The notes beneath the pieces are model-generated. The model saw only the letters and a list, made by a program, of their open reading frames with translations. It ran no database searches and was not told where the DNA came from. This document shows, in pieces, positions 1-5,555 of a stretch of DNA of 5,858 nucleotides (within the stretch, counting starts at the first letter, position 1; each line of letters begins with the position of its first letter). The stretch is taken from assembly GCA_023511475.1 (NCBI GenBank), contig JAIMBM010000216.1:1-5858 (forward strand). The letters are read 5' to 3'. The translations under genes were made by a program, and so were the position numbers. Origin of the DNA: Anaerolineae bacterium. Its GTDB lineage: Bacteria; Chloroflexota; Anaerolineae; SpSt-313.

Positions 1-53
1 CCTTACAAGAAAAAACGCCCCCTTCCCCGCCGCTTGTGCGGCGGGGAAGGGGG
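1..53 (-). terminator. Intrinsic terminator of the rpoN operon
   Basis: Positions 18-33 and 38-53 are perfect reverse complements, giving a 16-bp GC-rich stem closed by a 4-nt loop (34-37). On the minus strand the stem is followed after two bases by a run of six T and then CTT (complement of 7-15), the standard Rho-independent layout. It faces transcription coming from the response regulator-rpoN operon, whose last stop codon is about 300 nt upstream. On the plus strand no T tract follows the stem, so it should act in one direction only. Confidence 0.9.
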
Positions 54-60
54 TCGGGGG

Positions 61-145
61 GATGGGGCACCGCTCCTCGAGTGTGTTGGTCACGCCCGTG
101 CGGCCACCTGTCCGCCCCTGAAGGGGGAAAGGGGGAGGGGTCCGC
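61..145 (+). repeat. GC-rich interspersed repeat, copy A
   Basis: This is one of three copies of a non-coding repeat in the window. Positions 61-120 match 240-299 at 51 of 60 bases in the same orientation, and 71-124 match the reverse complement of 3481-3534 at 50 of 54. The core at 102-121, GGCCACCTGTCCGCCCCTGA, is identical in all three copies. After the core come purine-rich G tracts that diverge between copies. No transposase or clear terminal repeat is linked to it. The right boundary is approximate. Confidence 0.8.
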
Positions 146-239
146 GAACACAGGGTCGCTGGGGGCCATTGTGGCGGCTTCTGCGTGATGTTGGGGGGCG
201 CGCGGCGAAAGGCCAGAGTCGAGGGGAATGCCCCGGGGC

Positions 240-325
240 GATGGGGCACCGCCCCTCCAGTATCCTGGCCACGCCTATGGGGCCACCTGTCCGCCCCTGA
301 ACCCTGCAGGGGGAGGATCCGGGGG
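240..325 (+). repeat. GC-rich interspersed repeat, copy B
   Basis: Direct copy of the repeat at 61-145, offset by 179 nt, with the invariant 20-nt core at 281-300. The part before the core is 85% identical to copy A. The part after it differs, with a palindrome CCCTGCAGGG at 302-311 followed by G-rich sequence. It lies in the transcribed 3' untranslated region of rpoN, between the stop codon and the terminator, so it appears in that mRNA in the complementary sense. The right boundary is approximate. Confidence 0.75.
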
Positions 326-351
326 GATGAGCGCCCCACCCTCCCCCCTGC
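306..351 (-). other. Hairpin abutting the rpoN stop codon
   Basis: Positions 306-315 (GCAGGGGGAG) and 341-351 (CTCCCCCCTGC) can pair over 10 bp with one bulged C, enclosing a 25-nt loop. The stem starts at the last base of the rpoN stop codon. No T tract follows on either strand, so it is not a standard terminator. It may protect or shape the mRNA 3' end, or be a chance product of the G/C tracts. Confidence 0.3.
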
Positions 352-1748
352 TAGCGCATGGTCGAGGGCAGAATGCCCATCCGCTTGCGGTACTTGGCGA
401 CTGTGCGCCGCGCCACGTGATAGCCGCGCCTGCTCAGCTCCTCCGCAAGCTCTGCGTCGGCGAGGGGGCCATCCTCCTGCTCAACGATCTCGCGCAGTAC
501 ATCCTTGACGCTCCGCGAAGGCTCAAAGAACGCGCTGAAGGGGATGACCTTGCGGTTCGGGAGCAGCACGTACTTGTCGGCGACGGCCCGGCTGACGGTC
601 GATTGGTGCAGGCCGGTCGCCTCGGCGATCTCGGCACGGGTCAGCGGCCGAAGATGGCGGACTCCGTCGCGCAGAAAGGGAATCTGCCGCGCCACGACCG
701 CCTCGGCCACGGCCTGGAGCGTCTCGCGGCGCTCCCGCAGGTGCGCGATGAAGGACTGGGCGCGGCTCAGATGCTCCATGACGTGCTCCCGCTCGCGCTC
801 GGTGGTTGCCCGAATGCCCTTGCGAATCTCCCGGGCCACGCGCTGATACACCGGGCTCACCTGGAGGAAGGAGCGGCGCGAGCGCACCACCTCCACCTGA
901 TAGCTGCCGGGCTCCCCTGGCTTCTCGTGGATGATGACGTCCGGCGCGGTGTAAGGAATATCGGAGGTGCTCGTCCACGACTCCAGCGCCACCAGATCGG
1001 GCACAGGGAACGGCCGCAGATGCTGCCGTATAAAGTCGCGCGCCTGGAGCACCTCCTTGCTGGTAACCCCCAGGGCACGCGCAATCTCGTGATACTGGCC
1101 CTGGCCGAGCCGCTCAAAGTGGTTACGGATGATCGTCTCCGCCAGCGGGTTGGAGATACCCCCCTCCGCGAGGCGCTGCAGCTGGAGGAGCAGACACTCC
1201 TTCACATCACGCGCCGCGGCCCCGACGGGCCCCGCCTGCTGCAGCGCCGTGACAACGCGCTCGACCTGCTCCGCCGACACGCCCAGAGTAAAAGCGACAA
1301 GCTGCGGATTGCAGTCGAGGAAGCCGCGATCGTCCAGATACCCCACCAGGTACGCGGCTATGGACATATCCTCTTCGCTGAGCAGCGTACCGACCTCGCG
1401 CAGCATCTGCTCCCCGAGGTTCACCTGGCCCGCGATCAGCGTGAGGGGGTCAAAATCCTCATCAACCTCCTGCTGCCGTCGGCGCTCTTCGCGCTCGATG
1501 ACCTCCGAGTCTTGTCGCAAGCACTCGTAGCACATGCCATCGACCAGCGGAGCGCCACAGATCGTGCACAGCTCGGGCTCGCAGAGCTCCAGGGCAGGGT
1601 TCCCCTGCAGCTCCTCCTGGATCGTCTGTTCCAGCTCCCAGCTTGCCAGCGTCAGCAGGCGAGCAAAAGTGATGAGCCCCGGCGAGGGGCGCATCTCCAT
1701 CTCATGGGTCGGTTGTTGTGCAGCGGTCTGATCGAGCGAGACTTTCAC
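351..1748 (-). CDS. rpoN: RNA polymerase sigma-54 factor RpoN
   Basis: Sigma-54 directs RNA polymerase to -24/-12 promoters, which open only when an AAA+ activator hydrolyses ATP. The 465-residue product has the family order: an N-terminal activator-interaction region (about 17-55, ending ELQGNPALEL), an acidic linker, a core-binding domain with a GPVGAAARD motif near 177-190, a helix-turn-helix at about 369-394 (AEIAEATGLHQSTVSRAVAD), and the signature RpoN box ARRTVAKYRK at 446-455, ten residues from the end. I chose the GTG start at 1748 because AAGGAG lies 6 nt before it; ATG codons at 1700 and 1694 lack such a site. The gene overlaps the upstream activator gene by 47 nt, so the two are co-transcribed and probably translationally coupled. 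It is oddly equipped with a four-cysteine cluster, C61-x2-C64-x8-C73-x2-C76, between region I and the linker, resembling a zinc ribbon. The length is near the usual 430-480. The family assignment is secure. Confidence 0.97.
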   Translation of the reverse strand: MKVSLDQTAAQQPTHEMEMRPSPGLITFARLLTLASWELEQTIQEELQGNPALELCEPELCTICGAPLVDGMCYECLRQDSEVIEREERRRQQEVDEDFDPLTLIAGQVNLGEQMLREVGTLLSEEDMSIAAYLVGYLDDRGFLDCNPQLVAFTLGVSAEQVERVVTALQQAGPVGAAARDVKECLLLQLQRLAEGGISNPLAETIIRNHFERLGQGQYHEIARALGVTSKEVLQARDFIRQHLRPFPVPDLVALESWTSTSDIPYTAPDVIIHEKPGEPGSYQVEVVRSRRSFLQVSPVYQRVAREIRKGIRATTEREREHVMEHLSRAQSFIAHLRERRETLQAVAEAVVARQIPFLRDGVRHLRPLTRAEIAEATGLHQSTVSRAVADKYVLLPNRKVIPFSAFFEPSRSVKDVLREIVEQEDGPLADAELAEELSRRGYHVARRTVAKYRKRMGILPSTMR

Positions 1749-3174
1749 CTGCCTCTCCTTGTCCCTGTCCGGCCGCAGAAGACAGGGTCGCCAAACGTTG
1801 TTTCTCCCACTCGCGGACCTTGAGCTCCAGCTCCGCGGTGGACAGGCCCAGCATCCGGGCGGCCTCGTCACGGTCTCCTCGGGCCTGGTTGATCGCGATC
1901 TCCAGCGCCAGGTGCTCGACCTCGCGCAGGATATCGCCGAGCCTGGCGCCGGAGCGTATGCGCTGAGTGACGTTGAAGAGGTTGTCGGTCATCAGTGGTG
2001 AGTCCAACGCTACATGTTCGGGCATGATCAGCTTGCCCTGGGAGAGGACAACTGCCCGCTCCAGCGAGTTCTCCAGTTGCCGCACGTTCCCCGGCCAGGA
2101 GTAGGACATGAGAAGCTTCAGTGCCTCATCGGATATCTTGCTGGGCGGGTACCCCGGCCGATAGCGATACCGGTCGAGAAAGTGCGCGGTGAGGAGCGGG
2201 ATATCCTCCCGGCGGTCGCGGAGCGGCGGCATCTCCACGCGGATCACGTTCAGGCGATAGTAGAGGTCATCGCGGAAACGCCCCTCCTCGACCTCTCGCT
2301 CGAGGTTCTTGTTGGTCGCCGCGATGACGCGCACATCGGTGTAGAGGGTCTCGTTGCCGCCGACGCGCTGGAACTCGCCCTGCTGCAGCACGCGCAGCAG
2401 CTTTTTCTGGGTGTTGGGACTCATCTCCCCGACCTCGTCGAGGAAGATGGTGCCACCATCGGCCAACTCGAAGCGGCCCTTGCGCTGGCTCACAGCGCCA
2501 GTGAAGGACCCCTTCTCGTGGCCGAACAGCTCGCTCTCCAGCAGCGTCTCGGGCAATGCGGCACAGTTGACTTTGACGAGCGGCCGGTCAGCCCGCAGCG
2601 AGTTCTCGTGGATCACATCGGCGACGAGCTCTTTGCCGGTGCCGGTCTCGCCGCTGATGAGCACCGTGGCATCGGTCGCAGCGACACGGCCGATCAGCTT
2701 GTAGATCTCGTGCATCGCAGGGCTCTGCCCAACGATGCGCTCCCGGATCAGATGCTCGTTCAGCTTGCTCTGCAGGGTCTTCACCTGCTGAGCGAGGGCG
2801 TGATGCTCGAGCAGCCGCTTGATGGTCATGCCCAGCTGGTTGAGGTCAATGGGCTTGGTGAGGTAGTCGTAGGCGCCGAGCTGCATGGAGTGAATGGCCG
2901 TGGAGGAGGTGCCGTGCGCCGTCATGACGATCACCGGCAGCTCCAGGCCCTTCTCGGCCATGGCGCGCAGAATCTCGAGGCCCTGCACGTCTGGCAGGCG
3001 CACGTCCAGAAGCGCCAGATCAATGCGCTCGGCGGACTTTTTGAGGACCTCCAGGGCGCTCGCACCATCGCCAGCGACCAGGATCTCGTAGCCCTCTTCG
3101 CGGAGAAAGTCCGTCAGCATCTCACGGATGGGCGGGTCATCGTCAACGATGAGGACCGTTCGTCGCTCTGGCAT
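1702..3174 (-). CDS. NtrC-family sigma-54-dependent response regulator
   Basis: A cytoplasmic two-component regulator and bacterial enhancer-binding protein of 490 residues. Residues 5-120 form a receiver domain with acidic pocket D11-D12, phospho-acceptor D57 (LLDVRLPD), T85 and K107. Residues about 147-385 form the AAA+ sigma-54 activation domain: Walker A GETGTGKE (175-182), sigma-54-contacting loop GSFTGA (222-227, usually GAFTGA), Walker B GGTIFLDE (240-247), arginine-finger region FRDDLYYRL (300-308) and sensor II SWPGNVRQLEN. A Fis-type domain at about 415-456 (GDRDEAARMLGLSTAELELK) is unusual because its recognition helix is acidic. A flexible 30-residue tail overlaps rpoN. The ATG at 3174 has GGGAG four bases upstream; a TTG 30 nt earlier is less likely. 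No partner histidine kinase is visible, so the signal is unknown. Family assignment is secure; the regulon is not known. Confidence 0.95.
   Translation of the reverse strand: MPERRTVLIVDDDPPIREMLTDFLREEGYEILVAGDGASALEVLKKSAERIDLALLDVRLPDVQGLEILRAMAEKGLELPVIVMTAHGTSSTAIHSMQLGAYDYLTKPIDLNQLGMTIKRLLEHHALAQQVKTLQSKLNEHLIRERIVGQSPAMHEIYKLIGRVAATDATVLISGETGTGKELVADVIHENSLRADRPLVKVNCAALPETLLESELFGHEKGSFTGAVSQRKGRFELADGGTIFLDEVGEMSPNTQKKLLRVLQQGEFQRVGGNETLYTDVRVIAATNKNLEREVEEGRFRDDLYYRLNVIRVEMPPLRDRREDIPLLTAHFLDRYRYRPGYPPSKISDEALKLLMSYSWPGNVRQLENSLERAVVLSQGKLIMPEHVALDSPLMTDNLFNVTQRIRSGARLGDILREVEHLALEIAINQARGDRDEAARMLGLSTAELELKVREWEKQRLATLSSAAGQGQGEAGESLARSDRCTTTDP
1755..1760 (-). promoter_or_regulatory. 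Ribosome binding site setting the rpoN start
   Basis: On the minus strand AAGGAG occurs here, 6 nt before the GTG at 1748. It lies inside the 3' end of the response regulator gene. It is the reason for preferring the GTG start over the downstream ATG codons at 1700 and 1694. A start at 1700 would sit one base after the regulator's TGA (1704-1702), so coupling by re-initiation there cannot be excluded. Confidence 0.65.
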
Positions 3175-3216
3175 ATGTCTCCCGTCCGTCGAGATCGATT
3201 TCAACTGTCAGCCATG

Positions 3217-3244
3217 ATTATACACAGTCCGGGCCAGCTTGCAA
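3217..3244 (-). promoter_or_regulatory. Housekeeping promoter of the regulator-rpoN operon
   Basis: On the minus strand a perfect TATAAT -10 lies at 3222-3217, with TTGCAA (four of six matches to TTGACA) 16 nt upstream at 3244-3239. The predicted transcription start is near 3210, giving a leader of about 36 nt to the ATG at 3174. This suggests vegetative-sigma expression of the operon rather than sigma-54 autoregulation. Confidence 0.6.
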
Positions 3245-3255
3245 CAGCAATCGCA

Positions 3256-3285
3256 TGCGGGGCGACACTGAGGCCCCGCCCCGCA
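3256..3285. repeat. Inverted repeat upstream of the operon promoter
   Basis: TGCGGGGCG at 3256-3264 is the exact reverse complement of CGCCCCGCA at 3277-3285, with a 12-nt spacer. It lies 12 nt upstream of the -35 element of the minus-strand operon promoter, a position suited to an operator or activator site. It has no T tract on either side. In such G/C-rich DNA it may also be chance. Confidence 0.35.
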
Positions 3286-3464
3286 GCATCTCCGCGGGCA
3301 GGCCTGCTGTGACTTGGCACCCCCTCCCCCGCGCGCCTCACGAGGCACGTTGGGCAGGAGCGCTCAGATACGGTGTTGGAGTTCGCCCTTTTCAACTCCT
3401 CGCCCCTCAGCACTTGCTTTGGCGCTCCTGCGGGCTCGTATCGCGGGCCTCGCGCTGCTGCCCC

Positions 3465-3545
3465 CACCCCGCGCCCCTCCCCTTCAGGGGCGGACAGGTG
3501 GCCCCACGGGCGTGACCAAGGCACTCGAGGGGCGGGGGTACCCCC
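3465..3545 (-). repeat. GC-rich interspersed repeat, copy C, inverted
   Basis: The reverse complement of 3481-3534 matches 71-124 at 50 of 54 bases, and the 20-nt core shared by all copies is at 3484-3503. It is closer to copy A than copy B is. It is inverted relative to copies A and B and lies on the other side of the regulator-rpoN operon. One end runs into the palindrome GGGGGTACCCCC (3534-3545). The outer boundaries are approximate. Confidence 0.8.
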
Positions 3546-3830
3546 TCGTAGAAGACACCGTCGCCTTCCTAAAGTTTCCGCCTATGGGGTGATGTGCCAG
3601 AGTTGGCCCGTGGCTTTTCGGCAAATGCAACGTCTTACTATGCAGCGTACGGATGTGCCGTAAGAGCCCGCGGAGGATCGGTGGCCCTGGCGAGGCCGTG
3701 CGCGTGATTGCTCGGGGACCTGGCGACTATGATTGGCGGGCGATCTGCGCGGCATGCCGATAGCGAGCAGCGGGTGACGGGCGCGGTGTGGCGGCGAAGC
3801 GGGGCGGACCGGCGAATACCTGGGGGAAAA

Positions 3831-3847
3831 TGGCGCGGCTTTATGCA
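3831..3847 (+). promoter_or_regulatory. Sigma-54-like -24/-12 sequence, off-spaced
   Basis: TGGCGCGGCTTTATGCA resembles the sigma-54 consensus TGGCACG-N4-TTGCA, with a good -24 half and a TGCA at -12. The GG and GC dinucleotides are 11 nt apart instead of the invariant 10, which normally abolishes sigma-54 binding. It lies about 53 nt before the membrane protein start. Low confidence as a working promoter. Confidence 0.2.
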
Positions 3848-3873
3848 TTGTTCACATCACGCCCGAAAAAGCG

Positions 3874-3882
3874 TGCTATAAT
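3874..3882 (+). promoter_or_regulatory. Extended -10 promoter of the membrane protein gene
   Basis: TGCTATAAT is a perfect extended -10 element (TGn plus TATAAT). The best -35-like hexamer, TTCACA at 3851-3856, is 20 nt upstream and thus poorly spaced, which an extended -10 can tolerate. Transcription would start near 3889-3890, only about 10 nt before the ATG at 3900, so the mRNA would have a very short leader with just a weak AGG as ribosome binding site. Confidence 0.55.
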
Positions 3883-3899
3883 GCCGAGTAGGTAACGGA

Positions 3900-5378
3900 A
3901 TGGAAACCTTCGCAGAACCCATAGCAGTGAAGCCGGTGCAGGCCAGGGAGGCCCGACGGCTCTCCTGGAGAGCGTGGGTGCCGCCAGCAGTGGTGCTCGC
4001 GGCCATCGGCGGGATTGCGCTCCGGCAGGTGGCCGATCCCGATTTCTGGTGGCATGTGGCCACGGGTCGGTACATCCTGAGCGAGCGTACGATACCGGCG
4101 ACCGATGTGTTCTCGTTCACGGCCACGGACCATCTGTGGGTCACCCATGAGTGGCTCTCCGACGTTCTGCTGTACGTTGGGTACCGGGCGGTCGGCCTGA
4201 ACGGCCTGGCGGTGATCTTTGCCGGGCTCATAGCGGCGGCGTTTGCGATGGTGTATGCCCGGTGCAAGGCGCACTCGGCCGTTGCGGCGTGGGCGGTGTT
4301 TCTTGGGGCTATAGCCTCGGTGATGACCTGGGGCGTGCGCCCGCAGATGTTCTCGCTCTTCTTTGTGAGCCTGTACCTTTACATCCTGGATAGGCGGCCC
4401 TCGTGGCTGTGGCTCCTGCCGGCGCTCAGCCTGCTGTGGGCGAACCTGCACAGCGGGTTTGTCAGCGGGCTCGTGGTCTTGGGTGTGGTCATGCTGGCCG
4501 ATGAGGTTGGCTGGCTGACCACTCGGAAGGCCGGGGAGCCGCTGCTTGGCCCGGGCCCGCGTCGGCTGGGGCTGGTACTGCTGGCGAGCGCTATCTGCTC
4601 TCTGGCGACTCCGAACGGGCTGCACTCGGCGCTCTTCCCGTTTGGTACGCTGAGCAATCAGCTCATCCAGTCCTACATCGAGGAGTGGTTCTCGCCGGAC
4701 TTTCACCAGCCGTGGGCCTGGCCCCTGATGGCATACTGGCTCGCGCTGCTTGGAACGTTTGCCCTCTCGCGGCGACGGGTCGGGTTCCGGGAGCTTCTGC
4801 TGCTCCTCGGGGCGACGGTAGCAGGCCTGTACTCCTGCCGGCATGTGCCCTTCCTGTCGGTGGTGGGAGCTCCGCTCCTTGCAGAGCAGGCGGCAGACCT
4901 GCTGCCCTTCGGGGGGGCCGGGCGGCCGGCCCGGCCGCTTCCGCGACCGATGCAGGTTGTGCTGGCAGTGGGTCTGGCGGGTGTGGCCGTTGTTGTGGGG
5001 ATGCGGGGCGTGGACATGGTGCGGTCCAATGCCCGCCTGGAGCAGAGGCTGTATCCTGCCGGTGCCCTCGCGTACATGCGCGAGCATGGCCTGGAGGGTC
5101 GGATCTTTAACACTTATCACTGGGGCGGCTACCTGATCTGGCAGGGCTATCGGGTATTCATCGATGGCCGCACCGAGGTATACGGCGACGAGATCGTGGG
5201 CGATTACCTGGCAGTAGCGGGTGTGCGCCCCGAGTGGGCGGAGGCCCTGCGGAAGCACGGGGTCGAGTTGGTTCTGATCGAGACGGGCAGCCCGTCCGCG
5301 GTACTGCTGGCGGAGAGCGGCAAATGGCGGGCGGTGTACACGGATGAGGTGGCAACGCTGCTGGTCTCGAGCGGCTAA
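3900..5378 (+). CDS. Multi-pass membrane protein, possible GT-C-type glycosyltransferase
   Basis: A 492-residue integral membrane protein. After a short basic N-terminus, about nine or ten hydrophobic segments span residues 26-365, and a soluble domain of roughly 120 residues follows (about 370-492). After the first membrane segment comes DPDFWWHVATG (46-56, acidic D46 and D48, H52), then THEWLSD (82-88), then VRPQMFS and LLWANLHSGFVSG. The C-terminal domain carries FNTYHWGGYLIW and VFIDGRTEVYG. I recognise this motif set from uncharacterised bacterial membrane proteins that resemble GT-C glycosyltransferases, where an acidic motif in the first external loop binds the lipid-linked sugar. The enzymatic role is inference; a non-catalytic membrane protein is possible. 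The ATG at 3900 follows a good extended -10 closely. Translation ends in tandem in-frame stops (TAA TAA). The pilin gene follows 177 nt downstream on the same strand, so a role in modifying surface proteins is conceivable but unproven. Confidence 0.8.
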   Translation: METFAEPIAVKPVQAREARRLSWRAWVPPAVVLAAIGGIALRQVADPDFWWHVATGRYILSERTIPATDVFSFTATDHLWVTHEWLSDVLLYVGYRAVGLNGLAVIFAGLIAAAFAMVYARCKAHSAVAAWAVFLGAIASVMTWGVRPQMFSLFFVSLYLYILDRRPSWLWLLPALSLLWANLHSGFVSGLVVLGVVMLADEVGWLTTRKAGEPLLGPGPRRLGLVLLASAICSLATPNGLHSALFPFGTLSNQLIQSYIEEWFSPDFHQPWAWPLMAYWLALLGTFALSRRRVGFRELLLLLGATVAGLYSCRHVPFLSVVGAPLLAEQAADLLPFGGAGRPARPLPRPMQVVLAVGLAGVAVVVGMRGVDMVRSNARLEQRLYPAGALAYMREHGLEGRIFNTYHWGGYLIWQGYRVFIDGRTEVYGDEIVGDYLAVAGVRPEWAEALRKHGVELVLIETGSPSAVLLAESGKWRAVYTDEVATLLVSSG

Positions 5379-5555
5379 TAACGGGCCTGCTGCCCGGGGG
5401 TTGCAGTCGGGGCAGCGGTGCTATGACAGCGATGCCTCTCCCGAAGGCGGGAGATACAGGTATCGATAGCGTACCGGGCGCCACATGGATGGGAGGGCGG
5501 GTCAGAGGAGTGGGTTCGCCCGCCGTAAGTTGAGGACCAAAAGGAGGAGTACGAG
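5379..5555 (+). other. Hairpin-rich leader of the pilin gene
   Basis: This gap contains several possible RNA hairpins. The arms at 5389-5395 and 5410-5416 (GCTGCCC/GGGCAGC) have no T tract after them. A 7-bp perfect stem with loop AAGG lies at 5437-5454 (TCTCCCG/CGGGAGA). There is a weak GGTA/TACC stem at 5459-5475, and 6-bp arms at 5496-5501 and 5519-5524. The end is unstructured and carries a strong ribosome binding site, AAGGAGG at 5541-5547, 8 nt before the pilin ATG. It may be an mRNA-stabilising or regulatory leader. I could not match it to a known riboswitch class. Confidence 0.4.
5401..5427 (+). promoter_or_regulatory. Possible promoter of the pilin gene
   Basis: TGCTATGAC at 5419-5427 is an extended -10-like element (TATGAC matches TATAAT at four of six positions), resembling TGCTATAAT before the membrane protein gene. 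TTGCAG at 5401-5406 is a -35-like hexamer with a short 15-nt spacer. A start near 5434 would leave a leader of about 120 nt containing the 5437-5454 stem. It overlaps the 5389-5416 inverted repeat. Weak evidence. Confidence 0.3.

Larger units (their letters stand above)
3245..3850. other. Non-coding intergenic stretch
   Basis: About 600 nt between the divergent promoters with no convincing gene; frames open here give arginine- and proline-rich translations with no recognisable motif. It contains an inverted repeat with 9-bp arms (3256-3264 and 3277-3285, loop 12 nt) just upstream of the operon promoter, pyrimidine-rich tracts around 3320-3335 and 3460-3482, repeat copy C, and a 12-bp palindrome GGGGGTACCCCC at 3534-3545. 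I see nothing recognisable in 3550-3830 and identified no known RNA gene. Confidence 0.6.

Noticed and set aside
228..1823. 531-codon plus-strand open frame opposite rpoN
   Set aside because: It is antisense to a gene with an unmistakable RpoN box and helix-turn-helix. Its translation is rich in leucine, arginine and histidine with no motif, as expected for the complement of a GC-rich gene.
1749..1871. 41-residue N-terminal extension of RpoN from a start at 1871
   Set aside because: The extension is rich in Pro, Arg and Ser, lies wholly within the regulator gene and has no counterpart in the family. The GTG at 1748 has the AAGGAG site.
2014..3312. 432-codon plus-strand open frame opposite the response regulator
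   Set aside because: Antisense shadow of a gene with intact receiver and AAA+ motifs; no recognisable domain and no good ribosome binding site.
3315..3330. TGGCAC half-site that could be a sigma-54 -24 element
   Set aside because: The sequence 10 nt after GG is CC within a pyrimidine tract, so there is no -12 GC element, and no gene starts nearby.
3201..3524. 107-codon minus-strand frame in the intergenic region
   Set aside because: It starts in repeat copy C and runs over the operon promoter. The composition is Arg/Gly/Pro-rich and lacks motifs, so it looks like a repeat-derived chance frame.
3534..3545. GGGGGTACCCCC palindrome as a recombination or operator site
   Set aside because: It lies at the edge of repeat copy C in a G/C-tract region and has no equivalent in copies A or B; no recombinase gene is nearby.
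3876..5258. 460-codon minus-strand open frame opposite the membrane protein gene
   Set aside because: Its product is low-complexity and rich in Arg, Pro, Gln and His. The plus strand has coherent membrane segments, conserved motifs and a promoter.
5350..5364. TGGCAACGCTGCTGG as a sigma-54 promoter for the pilin
   Set aside because: The essential -12 GC is GG, and the site lies within the coding end of the membrane protein, almost 200 nt from the pilin start.
5389..5416. Terminator after the membrane protein gene
   Set aside because: The 7-bp arms enclose a 14-nt loop and no T tract follows, so I describe it only as part of the structured leader.
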